A DNA stretch of 64,000 bases. Origin: Lytechinus variegatus. Lineage: Eukaryota > Echinodermata > Echinoidea > Temnopleuroida > Toxopneustidae. A program made the translations under genes and the position numbers. Position 1 is the first letter of the stretch. Each line of letters starts with the position of its first letter. Positions 11,201 through 23,060 of this stretch are shown piece by piece. The DNA is taken from assembly GCF_018143015.1 (NCBI RefSeq), contig NC_054741.1, positions 9,078,683 to 9,142,682 of the forward strand. The letters run 5' to 3'. A model generated the notes under the pieces. The model did no database searches. It was not told the DNA's origin and saw only the letters and a list, made by a program, of their open reading frames with translations.

Positions 11201-14200
11201 GTAAAAAAATAAAAATAATGAAATGTAAATTTCTCAAAATGAAAATGTTTTTTTATTGAACCTTCATTATACCAACAGACAGATCATTTAACTTTTTTTT
11301 TCTGGTATCATGGTGAACTTCCCCTTTATTTGTCAGACATCTGTTTATGCTAATCAAAAAGTCAAACACACCCCTTTGGTTTTAAAGGAAAATGATTTCA
11401 ATCCCATAGGCTATTTTTAAGACGGAAATGTTCATTTTGTATTTGTCTCCAACGATACAGCACACACCTTTGTTTCTAAGTGTTGTTTATTTTACACTGG
11501 CAGTATAGAACAGGGGGAACATTCTATGAAACAAATGGGGATTTTCACTAACAACTGTTATAAGCTACTGAAATCATCGCATCTAATTGGCTCAGAGCAA
11601 GTTAGTCAGTGAAAATCACTGACTGTTTGCTTCATGAAAAACTCCCTTGATCTCAACCAGACAATGCTTATGCTTTGGCCCAGTATGCCTACTCTTGCAC
11701 TCCAGTGATTTATTGAATTTTCTTTTTCTCTCCAATGAATTATTGACTTTTTCTTTTTCTTTGATGGCTATTATTTGTTTATTTGTTGACTTACAGGTGA
11801 GAAACCGTTAGGGATCCCAGTAATGTATGTAAACAGCGCCCTCAATCAAATCATGGTGATATTCAGTCAACCTGTAAACCTCCAGCAGCAATCAGCGGTG
11901 GTGTCTGTAAATGATCAAATCGTAGATGGAACGTGGAAGAATTCAAGGAATAATCAATACCACAGCATCATGTGGGTATCCTTTCTATGTAAAAAGAATA
12001 AATAATGTTCATTGCGGTGAAACAGTTGATGGTTTTTTCTAATCCTCTTTTGAATCATGGATCACACTACGATCCATGTCTGAACATTCCATGTAATTTG
12101 TGTTGATCTAAGCAAAACAGGCAGAAACATTGATTCGTTTTTAAACCAAGCAATAATTAAACTGGTCATATCATTTACAGTCAAGTCAACCCTGTCTATT
12201 AAGACCACCAAGTGGAAACATAAAGAGGAGCCACTAGAGACAGGTGACCTTTATTAACAGGTTCTATAACATTATTTTTTCCAATAGGGAGAATATTATT
12301 GTGGCCACTAAAGTCTGGTGTTCACTTTAGACAGGTGGCCGGTTAGACTGAAGATATGTGGGTCTACCTGTGTCCAGCCCATCTACCCCTCTCCTTGCTT
12401 AGCGACATGTTCAATCTTTCTGCTTTTATAAAGACCAATTTATCGTCAGGGTGAACTTCTTTTAGTTGACTATGGATGCTTTTTAGAGGAAGTCTGTATT
12501 ATATGTCCATGTGCTTGTGATCAGGGGTAATGAATCTAGGGCTTTGTGTATTTGAGTACTTCAAGCAACACAGGTAGACACATATATTAAATTTTGTAAA
12601 TAATAAAATCAATTCTGATCCTGTCTGTTTAGAGGGCTAGAATTTTTTAATACCCACTACTTGTTTTGTGTCAATCTTCTTTCATTTTGGCACTTTTTGT
12701 TTCCACATTGTTGAAAAGAACTTGGTGATTTCATTTCTCAACATGCATTGAACAAATAGTTTATCAGTCCTTATGATCCACATCACAACAACATTACAAC
12801 AATTTGAGAATTAGATTGTATATTCTGAAGTTTATTTCGAATAGTATATTCAAATTTAATTTTTCAGACTCTGAATATTTATCATTTGGCATTGTCATAT
12901 GAATAATCAGCAATGATGTGATATTATTAGAGCAGAAATAAACCTTAATTCTTGGTAAGATCTACACAGTCAACAGTGATGCATTAAATCAGGAGAATAG
13001 AAGAAAACTTGAAGTCAAACTGAGCGAAGATGTTTGTAGAACATGCCATCTAGATAAAGGTAAGATAAAAAGATGTAGAATTGAGACTTAGGGTCCTGTC
13101 TAACAATTTTTACTCCTAAAGTCTAGCATTGGCTTCGCTTAGTATACTTAGTATTGATCTCCATTTGCTTTATGTTGAGAATGGATTATTTCAGCTGAGA
13201 AACAAGACATGTTTACTCCTAGAACCTATGTTTTAGATATAAAAGTTAGTTTATGGTCTTGATCAAAGTGTATTTAATCCTTAAAATACTTGGATTTTTT
13301 GGGGGGTGGGGGCTTTTCTGTTCTTCAAATAGCTTTTTGAAACACCACCAAGTTACAATGAATTTCATTTTATCTCACCTGCATAGCTGAGTGACTCAAT
13401 AGGCACCGCTTTTCTGACGGAGGCGGCATTGAATATATTGATTTGCCTATGTTTAGCCTTTAGGCTGGTAACAGGTCTTTTGATATATTACAGTGACACT
13501 TTAAAATTAGGCCATTTTTCTTACTGCAACAGCTTTTCTGTTCAGTCATTCTCAGTTTTGTGCTTTTGATAAAATTATATTTCAGTATGTTGAGCTCGTA
13601 TGTTATTGCCAAAATCATGCATGTAAATTAAAAAAAATGATTTATTGTTCAAAATAGAAATCTGAAACAGAAATGCTCTGAAAATATGGCATTTTTATTT
13701 GTGCCATTTTTTTGATATTCTCTCATTCCTTTATTGAAATTGACATTTTATGTAACAAAAATTTGGATTTAAACTTCAGGTGTGACGGAATGTTGGTGTA
13801 AGGACGTTCAAGATTCAGGATCACTCTTCACTGCTGAACTCAGTGATGAAAAAACAGAATTCCTCAAAACAGAACTAGAGTCATGTCAGCAACTAAGAGA
13901 ATTGGAACCGGACAATAAATGTGAGTCTTTGTTACAATATGAAAGAAGGCAATAACTGCTTTTAAAATATTTTTGGGTCTTCAAGTTTATTTGATGGATA
14001 CAACTGAATTTTTTTCATGCAAAAATTTGCATACTTAAAGGTCAAGTCTATTTCAGAAATATGTTGATTTGAATCAATAGAGAAAAATCAGACAAGCACA
14101 ATGCTGAAAATCTCATCAAAATCGGATGTAAAATAAGAAAGTTATGACATTTCAAAGTTTCGCTTATTTTTAACAAAATAGTAATATGAACGAGCCAGTT

Positions 14201-17200
14201 ACATCCGAATGAGAGAGTCAATGATGTCACTCACTCACTATTTCTTTTGTTTTTTATGGTTTGAATTACACAATATTTCAATTTTTATGAATTTGACGAT
14301 TAGGACCTCCTTGCCTGAAGCGCAAAATGTTAAAATAATGGAATTCCATGTGTTCAGGGAGGAATGAAAGTTCATTTCACATGACAATGACGAGAAAATA
14401 CATATATTTCATACAAAAAAATACAGTGAGTGAGTGATGTCATCAATTCCCCATTTGCGTACCGGCCGAGATGTGCATATAACTGTTTTGAAAATTTAAA
14501 ATGCTATAACTTTCTTATTTTACATCCGTTTTTAATGAAATTTTCAGTGTTATGCTTGTTGAATTTTTCTCTTTTTATTCAAATCAATTTTTTTGGGGGT
14601 GGACTTGTCCTTTAATTTATATAACGTGAATTAAAGTTAGGAAAGCAATTTCTTCCATCATGCAAATTTTTGCTGTAATCATGCAATATGAGACTGAATT
14701 CTTAGGGGCGGATGGTCCCCCCCCCAAAAAAAAAAAATATCAAACATACGCGGGCCTCTCATGCCCCTATTCTGAAATGAAATGAACTGAGATTATAGCT
14801 TAACTGGCTGCTAAATTTATGGGAAGCCAAAAATTTCAAAATTGCATTTACATCATATGTTACCTAAAAAAAAGAATCCTATCTTGCCTATTCATGTTTT
14901 AATGAGAACAATATCAGTAATTACTCCTAGTCAGTTATTGAGTGTCAAATTAGCTCATAAATCAAAACCATGGGGTGTTTCACAAATATTTAAGAATGAC
15001 TTAGGGTTACATTTAAATGTCTAGTTGTGTTGTGCGCGGTATAAAAGGCTTCACTGCATTGGTCAGATCATGCGAGGAGGACGCACATTATTGGGTATTG
15101 ATTAATGAAGATTGCGTGTTGCATATCATGTATGCATCAGCATCTAAGTGCGACTTAAGTCAAACTTATTTCTTTGTGAAACACCCCCCTGTACTGTTTA
15201 AGATTTGTGTCACACTTGGCTATCCATAGTTAAAGCACAACTTTAGACCAGAGCTTTCTCATTCACCTTATTCCCGTCTTTTCTATCTGTAGTCCCATAT
15301 CATATTTTCTGTGCTGTTATTTATAGCCATTGTTTGTATGTTTGTATAGGGTGTTTATTGACAGTGATCCTTCTCATGAGGGTTCTCGACCCCTTGAAAC
15401 TAGAGACGGAGATGCTTAGCTGCTTCACAACCATCCTGGCTCAAGATACCTACAGAGCAGATTATTTCAAGGATCTCAGGTCCAAGTTTATCATGGAGAA
15501 TGCCATCATGAGATATCTACAGGAGAGGTCAAAGGTCACAGAGTCAGAGGTCAACAAAATGACATTTGATGTATCTGGCAAGGTCAGTTTTAGTGTTGGT
15601 TAATGCCGAAAAGTTCATCTCAAAACACACTAAACTTTCTGCCATGTTTTCCAAACACCCCCTTTATTTTGTAACTGGATTTTGAAGGGGTCCTAAAGCT
15701 ACACAATCATTAATCATATGCAGAAATTGTATTTCCTGTGCCTTGATTTCCAACAAAAAGGGAAATAAGACATTCAAGAGAATATAACTTCAAATGTGCA
15801 AACAGTTACAGGATTTTTCTCTGCATCTTTTGAATCATTGCAGCCACTGTAGAAAATCTGAATCGTTTGTCACACTGCGGGTACAGTCTGCAGTTGCTAG
15901 TCCCATACATGGAGAGCATGCATGTCACCATTGCAATTGATGCAAAATGAGTGATAAGGAACGAGTGGTGTGTACCTTTAGGACCTCTTACCAACTTTGC
16001 ATGCACATAAGTTGTGCCCTTATTGTGACGTCATTCATTCTTGTTAATCCTGAGAGATGTACTCGCAGTATTTCTCTTCCAAAGTAATTACAAACTCCAT
16101 TTAGATATTGCAGTTCTCCTGGAATTCTTCTTTTAGTTAAGATTCATCATTCAGTTGAATGTTCTTTCAATATTTCAATACACTTTTGCAATCCCAGGTT
16201 ATCTGGTATGTCTTAAAAAAAGTGTTTGACCGACAACCCTCGTGATAATAAATGTGGGTGGTAAATATACACACAAAATTTGGCTAGAGATATAGATAAA
16301 TAGCTAGGATTTTACCAGACATTAGTGAGAAAAAAAATTGGATGTTCAATCCAATTCGGTTATCAAAACTAATGTACAAGGTACAAATTACTGTATGTGG
16401 TGGATAGATAGTTCCAAATGTTGTAACCTATCTTTCTTACAGGAGTTAACAACACTACATCATCTCGAGTACTTATCATCTTTACGATTCATGGATTTTT
16501 CAACCAACGATCTTCTTGCCCTCAATGATGTCGATCTACTGTTTAGTGTGTCTGATTTAAAGGCTGATGACAACAAGATCAAAGACATCTCACACCTGCG
16601 TGGGTTGCCTTCCTTGGAAACTTTATCACTGAAAAACAACAGTATCCTTTCAAAAATAGCAAAATGATTAAGATTAAGAAGATAAGGTGATGATGATACC
16701 AGGATGGTAATGATGATGAGGAGGAGGATGATAGTGACAACGAAGATGAAGAAGATGAAGATAAAGATAATGGTGATAATGATGGTGATGAAAATGATGA
16801 TGATGATGATGTTGATGATGATGATGATGTTGATGATTATGATGATGGTGGTGGTGGTGATGATGGTGGTGGTGGTGGTGGTGGTGATAATGAATCGATG
16901 ATGCTATGATGGTAATGCAAGTGGTTGTGATAATTACGGTATGATGATCTTGATGGTGGTGGTGGTGACATAGATAATGATAAGGATGATGATTATGTCA
17001 TGATGATGATGAGGATGAGGATGATGATGAAAAGGATGATGATAAGGATGATGATGATAAGGATGATGATGATGAATGATGATGATAAGGATGATGATAA
17101 GGATGATGATAATGATGAGGAGGAGGATGATGATGAGGAGGAGGATGAAAAGGAGGAGGATGATGATGCAACCATCCACTCAACAAATATGTAGATCAAT

Positions 17201-17388
17201 TGAAATAGTTTCTTAACTCCATATTTTCAGATATCTCTTCTCTCATACACATAGAGCCCCTGGCAGCCTGTCCAAATCTTCAAAATTTAGATCTGACAGG
17301 TAATCCAATTTGCGACATTGACATGTTTAGGTCTGAAGTAGGACGACTACTTCCACAGCTAAAAAGTCTGAATAAAGAGTCTCTATGA
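5243..17388 (+). CDS. RABGGTA: Rab geranylgeranyltransferase subunit alpha
   Basis: This is the alpha subunit of GGTase-II, which with the beta subunit and REP attaches geranylgeranyl groups to C-terminal cysteines of Rab GTPases in the cytosol. Coding exons are 5243-5353, 7919-8043, 8380-8567, 10325-10522, 10759-10842, 11797-11975, 12960-13059, 13780-13920, 15350-15582, 16443-16641 and 17231-17388. With an upstream ATG they total 1719 bp, or 572 residues against 567 in human, and all phases agree. The protein opens with the hallmark HGRLKVKT. Prenyltransferase alpha repeats fill residues about 40-236 ([43 protein letters not shown]). An Ig-like insert follows to about 350, then a leucine-rich-repeat C-terminus from about 440 ([33 protein letters not shown]). 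The acceptor of the 12960 exon is weak (gtaag before ATC). Nothing looks broken. Confidence 0.96.
5922..7603. mobile_element. hAT-like element with 8-bp TSD
   Basis: A perfect 8-bp direct repeat ATGGAAAC lies at 5914-5921 and 7604-7611. Immediately inside are inverted ends TAATGTTGTAA and TTACAACATTA. Further in, the two halves remain loosely inverted: GATCGGA-type motifs, then segments containing TTTGTTTTGATCT on the left and AGATCAAAACAAA on the right. An 8-bp duplication fits the hAT superfamily. The centre is a 110-bp tandem array and no transposase frame is visible, so the copy is non-autonomous. It sits in RABGGTA intron 1. Confidence 0.85.
6315..7190. repeat. 110-bp minisatellite inside the hAT-like element
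   Basis: The AAGTTGTTT landmark recurs near 6321, 6431, 6535, 6645, 6755, 6865, 6975 and 7085. The spacing is 110 bp except for one 104-bp step. Units carry GAGGTCGCATGACCTCCCGA and TTCTCTACAACATCGTAGTG. Two sub-variants alternate (GCATGACCTC versus GCATTACTTA), hinting at higher-order units. Short apparent ORFs on the minus strand are by-products of the repeat. Confidence 0.85.
8132..8206. repeat. Microsatellite (ATG/ATA triplets)
   Basis: A run of ATA then GATGAT triplets in a RABGGTA intron, between the exons ending at 8043 and starting at 8380. It is non-coding. Confidence 0.85.
9452..9713. repeat. Two T(n)G(n) homopolymer junctions
   Basis: Two tracts of 11-16 T run directly into 8-9 G at 9452-9475 and 9694-9713. 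They lie in the RABGGTA intron 8568-10324, which otherwise shows no recognisable gene. Confidence 0.7.
11034..11330. mobile_element. Palindromic MITE
   Basis: The right end reads GGTGAACTTCCCCTTTA and the left end is a decayed complement beginning TTGAAAGGGACACC. A matching left-type end, AAAGGGAAGTTCACCCTG, occurs alone near 3464, and right-type fragments occur near 12447 and 50620. The element is non-coding and lies in a RABGGTA intron. Confidence 0.5.
13375..13440 (+). repeat. Fragment of the CTCACCTGC/GGCGCCGC repeat family
   Basis: TCTCACCTGCATAGCTGAGTG followed by GGCACCGCTTTTCTGACGG matches the left end of the repeat at 60768 and the start of the one near 53455. Only this end is present. 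Confidence 0.6.
14038..14612. mobile_element. Palindromic Tc1/mariner-type MITE, copy 1
   Basis: The outer bases are AAGGTCAAGT and ACTTGTCCTT, flanked by TA on both sides (14036-14037 and 14613-14614). The two halves are long inverted copies of each other, with motifs such as ATAAGAAAGTTATGAC and its complement. TA target duplication is the Tc1/mariner hallmark. There is no transposase. Full relatives lie at 29216 and 45094. Confidence 0.85.
14760..15255. mobile_element. MITE split by a second MITE
   Basis: The left piece (CCTATTCTGAAATG ... TATGGGAAGCCAAAA) and right piece (GGCTATCCATAGTTAAAGCACAACTTT) match the two ends of the element at 39490-39764. They are separated by the inserted element 14972-15187. 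Confidence 0.55.
14972..15187. mobile_element. Nested MITE with GGGGTGTTTCACAAA ends
   Basis: Inverted termini GGGGTGTTTCACAAA and TTTGTGAAACACCCC bracket 216 bp with no coding capacity. The halves (AAGAATGACTTAGG and GACTTAAGTC) are also roughly inverted. Confidence 0.7.
16690..17175. repeat. Large GAT/GGT/GAG triplet microsatellite
   Basis: Nearly 500 bp of GATGAT, GGTGGT, GATAAG and GAGGAG triplets fills most of the intron between the last two RABGGTA exons. It produces long Met/Asp- or His/Ser-only open frames on both strands that are not genes. Confidence 0.95.
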
Positions 17389-18507
17389 CAATAATTAGTT
17401 TGTGTTTAGGTCCGTGTTACTCATTTTCAAGTGCAAATAACATTAATCGCTCATTATTGTTTTGTACCAAATCAAGAGAGGAAGAAATTAAGTTGAATGA
17501 ATAGATGAATGTCAGTATGGATCAATTTTGATGTAAGCTTGCATATAACAATAACATTATCGACAAACATTTATAAGTTCATTTGATGTCTAAGTTTTTG
17601 TGTATTGTCATAGACAATGGCATTGGCTTAATTTTACTTCCAAGATTCCTTTGTGTGCACATTCCAGACGTCATTTTGTATTGTTAGATGTTTTCATTAA
17701 CAATTTCATGATAAGAAAGTAAAAGAAAAGTCAAACAAACACAATGATGGATTTATTTCATCGTTGATCCATTTGCATATTTGATATGATACATTCAATG
17801 ATAACCACCCAAGGTCCCAATACTCAACAGCCAATCAAAATTAAACTTAGACTTTCATTGTAGTTAGCATTGAATTGCAACATTATTAATGGTATTCTTG
17901 AGGGCCATGTATACCTAAAATGTGGGAAAAGTTTAGTACCGTTTCCTCCTACTGTACTGCATGCTTATCTATCATGTTTTAAAGTCACTATAGGTTATCA
18001 TAATAGGTCTTTGTATACAACTATGTATGTACCTCATTTATTTGCACAATTAATAGGTGAAGCATTTGTGAGTCCAAATTCATACTTTGCTCATGTATGC
18101 ATATTAGAGTGACAAAATATTACTAAGTGGATTTTGGTATCAAGCCAAATGTTACAGGGGTCATTATATTCAATGAATTACCTTGTTTGCATGATAAATT
18201 AGGAATCTCAGGATAGATCATCTTCAATCTTGGTTCCTGTTTGCACATGTGATTGAGGATGATATGAGTAGATTGAGGTCACAATGCCAAGTTCAAAGGT
18301 CATAGAGGTCATTATGGGGGAGGCATATAAATCAACATATAGTCAATGATCCATTTAGTTTGTGATTATTTAGACAAAGATCTTCAGCTTGGCTTGTCCT
18401 GAAACTGAAATCATAGTGTTGATTTATGACAACTTCATTATTCTTGCTATGCATAATTTCTGTTACATTATCTTTTTTCACATCAGTAATATTTCTTTCT
18501 CAATAAA
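17389..18507 (+). terminator. RABGGTA 3' UTR and poly(A) signal
   Basis: After the TGA at 17386-17388 the first clear downstream AATAAA is at 18502-18507. The stretch between shows no other gene. An AATAAA inside the last codons (17371) is coding. The true end may be earlier through a variant signal. Confidence 0.45.
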
Positions 18508-18509
18508 CA

Positions 18510-19576
18510 GACTGTTTATGTTGTTTAATAGCAAACGATGTTAACATTGTAAGCCTATTCCAAATTTTGCCCCCCCCTTGAGTACATGTCACTAATCCAA
18601 TTCATTACTTGATGATATGAATGTGACAATGTGTTTACCCAAAAAAGATATGGATGAACTTATTCACGAACTTTGTGATTTCACATGAAATTTTATTTTG
18701 GTTGGGTGCCCAATCATAATTCTACTAATAAAAGCATTATCCTCTTCCCCTTTGATTGTAAAATTCCTTTGAATTAATACAACTTAATGTGATGACTTAC
18801 ACTCAAGCCTGTTTACACTTGCCAGTAATATTCAGTTCACACTTCCCACAAGAAATTGAGAACTATAGAAAAATGCAATTCAAAATGAAGAAATACTCAT
18901 TTTTTATAGCTGTGTTCTTTTTCCTCTTATCTTTTAAACTTTGACTCTCTTGCAATTACATTGTATTTTGAATAGTGAAGAATATTAAGAGTCAAAATGT
19001 GAACATTGGCAGCTGCCATTGTAAGAATAAGATCTTTTTGTGTAGTCAAGACAGTGTGAGTCCATGAGCAGGGTTTAAATTCAATTACTATAATGGTTCT
19101 TCTTTTATCACAATAATGTGTGTGTTAAGAATTCTGTGACCTTTGACCTCATGACCCATAAAACCAATAAGATTGTCACTCCCAAATTACAAGAACCAAA
19201 TTGAAAATTGATCCGCCAAATGTTGCTTAAGTTGGATGGAATGACTGACGGACAGACAGACTAACTGCCCAAAGACATATCGCCTTTGGTATTAGAAGGC
19301 ATTTTCAATGTGCTGTTAACTAAGTGGTACTGTTGTTTTATTGTGATGATGTAAGGATACTAAATTATTGAGAAAAAATATTGAAAAACCTGAACATTAT
19401 TTATTTGTATATTTGTGGTTTCATTCTAATTTTCCTTGGAAAAGTCAAGAAGATGAGGGGGGGGTGACAAGAGGACATTCAGGAGGGGGTGTGTGGGAGA
19501 TGGGGGTAGGGAAACAGGGTGTGTGGGGGTGAGAGAGATTGAAGAAAGTGTGGATGTGTATACAAATGAGGAGGGA

Positions 19577-19608
<32 letters not shown>

Positions 19609-20978
19609 AGATGGCTGGGTGTTAGAGGAATGAGAGAGGAAAATAAAATGAAAACAAAGAAAAAAACAGAAGGGAAATAATTAAAAGGAAAGAAAGGGGT
19701 AAATTAGGGTCTTAACTTACAAGCCTTAATTAACCCCCCCCCCCCCCACATTAAAAATAAGAATCGGATGCAATTTTTCTGTGGGGCAAAAGTCCTTTGC
19801 ATCTCCCTCCAAGAAAAATGAATAGAACAGGAAGAGAAAGTTGAGAAAAATAAGAAAATGATAAAGGTTACGAAAGCCATTCGTACCCCTCTCCCCCTAC
19901 CGACAAGAAAACACATAACTGATTGCGCACGCGACCTGCAGCAAGTGATCATAAAACGGGTTCATGTCAATAGGTTTTCATTCAATTTATAAATCGAACG
20001 AAGTTATCATTTTCTTAGTTTACGTTCGGTCACCTAGATGGAATAGACACCGTCTTACGACTTTGCCTCCCTGAACTGCAACAAAATTATGACCAAACGT
20101 GTAAAGACAGAAGTTTATATTTGCTCGCTCGCCGAAATGAAAGCAAAAGACTTCTTGTACTAAACATAGTCGGGAGTGCCCCAACCTGGAGCACGTCTTC
20201 ATACTGAAAATATTGACAGACAAATATTATTTTTGTTGCGCTCGGTCGCTGATTATTTTTTTTTAAGTTAGCGTTGATAAACTTTGGGTGGAGGATATAT
20301 CCCCTCAATTATTTTATAGAGAGTGAAAATCGACTAATTTGATCCCCTTATGATCGAGTGTCTTTTTCTTCTGAAATATGCAATGGAATAATCCACCGTA
20401 AAACACAAAAAAAGACTCAATGAATAAACGTTAAATATTACGCCCCTAACTGCTGTAATCCGCATAACCAAATCTGCAACCTTAGATGATGTGACGAATA
20501 AAAAAATGCTATCAACGATTTTCGGTGTATATTCCAGAAAAGGAAACCCCCTTTTCCCAAAAGACATTGGCGATGCCTGGGTCCCTGAAACAAGACCCTT
20601 TTCGACGCCTTTCTTGGACTTGAATGCGAAGCAGGCCTTCGTTGAAAATGTCATAGCCACGCCCTTTTATACGAAATCTATTGTACACAGAGGAACAATC
20701 AGGAACCCTTTGGGGGAGTTAACGCGATATATTGAGGGGTCCCTTGCAGAAAGAGTTTCGATCAAACGAAACACGAACAAATCAAACTTCGCTTGATTAT
20801 CAACCAATGAGACGTGCGTGTTGGGGACTTGTACTTCATTCTTTTTAGTCGCGTTTAAACCCATCTCTTTTTGCAACGGGCCCCATGCGTATTATAGACG
20901 TATCGTAAATATTAAGAAGATAACCGAGAGGCGTTGAATAAAACCCAAAACAAACAAACAAAACTAGGTCGATCGAGC
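18510..20978. other. Intergenic stretch, no supported gene
   Basis: It is mostly AT-rich. A G-rich run with (GT)n and (GA)n lies at 19450-19610, and a C-run at 19735-19748. From about 19.9 to 20.9 kb the DNA is richer in CpG. There, two overlapping frames stay open for about 100 codons, one on each strand (20491-20796 + and 20334-20660 -). Neither shows a known domain, so no CDS is called. Confidence 0.5.
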
Positions 20979-22900
20979 AGGGGCGGATCCAGCTTTCACC
21001 AATAATTGGGGGGCGAATTTTTTTCACTCATGCATATTTCCTGTCGGCCGCCAAAAGTTGATTTTGTTTTTTCTTTGAAGGGGTGTACTAACAGTCACCT
21101 CTTAGCTATATATAAAAAACATGAAAATGTAATAAGCTCATAAGCCCTATTTTAATAGTGCGAGCGCGAAGCGCGTGCAAAAATTTTGGATATTCAATGC
21201 ATTTTGTCCTGAAAAATTTAATATTCTGGGCAATGTTTGTGATCCTGAACAAGATGCGTATGTAACATGGAGATGTATTACTAGTTTGCGTTATTAGTAT
21301 ATATCTCTATGGTATGTAATTACTGCGAGCGCGAGCAGAAATTTTTGATATTCTAATCTGAAAATGGGTAATCTAAACATGCCTTCTGGTCTAATCGAAA
21401 AGGGATCTGTTGAGGAATGTTTGCAGTTAGCCATGAAGGCGATACATATTTCAACAATCATATAATGCGAGCGCGAAGCGCGAGCCGAATTTTTTGACAT
21501 TACGACCTAAAAGATTGACATAAACACTTTTTGCAATCATGAACAGGATAGGTATATAACTAAACAATGCGAGGGCGAAGCGCAAGTGGAAAAAAAGAGA
21601 GTTAGACTTAAAAGCGGGACACTCTATTCATGTTTTGTAATTCATGAAAAGGATGGGTTATTGGGTATCTTCCTAACATTAATAATGCGAGCGCGAGCAG
21701 AAAATTTTTGATATTCTGATCTGAAAATGGGTAATCTAAACATGCCTTAAATAATAATTAAAAAAAAGCTGCCAATCTCAAAAAACATGCGTGCGCGTGT
21801 TTTATATTTAGACCTATGATTAAGACCTAGAATCTGGGCATTCTGAATACATTTTTTATCACGAAAATCACTAAAGCGAGCGGGAGAAGAAAATATTTGA
21901 TATACCGATCTGAAAAGGGGTAAAGTTTAGCACTAATTTAAGCACTGTTAGGGGAAATTGTGAAGTGGATAGAGATCGCACTTAATAAAGGATGCGAGCG
22001 TACGGCGCGTTTTCATTATTATTATTTTGACCTAGGACTGGGACTGTCATCACAATGAAAGATGGTGACGATCTTCATCTTACTCTTCCTTAGCGCGAGA
22101 TAATGCTTGTCGATATTCCCTTCGGAAAAAATGGCAATTTAATTATTAGGAATTCATGATGTTACTATCTTATTTATGAATGTGATAAACCTAATGAGAT
22201 CCGGAAATTGATGATATTAATCCTGGAAACTGGATATTTTAAGCGCTTTTGTTATTGTATAAACTGTCATGAAAAGGAAATTTTAAGTAGTTTCTTATTA
22301 GATTACTACAGTATAGGTAATGATTACTCACCAATGAAAATGCGAGTGCACAGCGTTAACTGAAAGGTTTTGACAATCAACCCTGAAAAGGGATATTTTG
22401 AGAACTCCATGTAATACCCGAAAAGAAGAGGTACTTGACAAATTAAATAACGCGAGCGCGCAACGCGAACTGTAAATGTTGATGTATCAATAAAACTGAC
22501 ATTTTACAGAGCACTTTCCGAAAATCAATTTGTAAATCAAACAAAATAATGAAAGCTCGATGTCCGAGCTGAAATATGTTTTGTAAATTGACTTCAAAAC
22601 TTGATTTAAGCCTCATATCAGTCTATTTATTGAGCAAGATAATTATTTATCTCAATGTAGAAGCGCGAGCGAAAATTTTATACAGTGACATGAAATATAT
22701 ATATATTTTTTAAACTGTACAAGTCTACCCCTCACCTTATTTTATTCGCTGGTCTTACTCCTCTGTTTTCCCTCTTCTCCTCTCTTCTCCTTTCTTTTCT
22801 TTCTTTTCCTTTCTACCCCCCTTTTTTCATTTTTTTGCTCCGCCAATAGGGGGGGGGGAGGCGGCCCCTCGCCCCCCCTCCCCCTGGATCCGCCTATGTG
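20979..22900. mobile_element. GGGGCGGATCCAG-ended element with GCGAGCGCGAAGCGCG repeats
   Basis: The left end is AGGGGCGGATCCAG and the right end is CTGGATCCGCCTATG with long C/G runs. Related but shorter pairs lie at 46893-47131 and 56104-56432. The interior holds at least ten degenerate units with a GC-rich core, GCGAGCGCGAAGCGCG or a variant, near 21160, 21320, 21467, 21568, 21688, 21875, 21990, 22340, 22451 and 22664. Each core is followed by an AT-rich tail such as AAATTTTTGATATTC. No coding frame is visible. Confidence 0.65.
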
Positions 22901-23060
22901 ATCAGTTAACTTGCATCCGCCGTGGCAAAGTTAGGCATACACGCCTATCATCAATCGATCAGGAAGTTTTGCAGATATTTGAATTTGCTTCTGATTAGCT
23001 TAAGAGTTTCAGACTACCAAGGTTCTACGCCGGCCCTCATCAAATTCCTCATCGTCAACC

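Noticed and set aside
16704-17199. Overlapping open frames on both strands rich in Met, Asp, His or Ser
   Set aside because: They arise from the triplet microsatellite within a RABGGTA intron.
20334-20796. Opposed open frames of about 100 codons on both strands
   Set aside because: Neither strand gives a recognised domain and splice borders are unclear. The overlap of both frames suggests a GC-richer repeat more than a gene.
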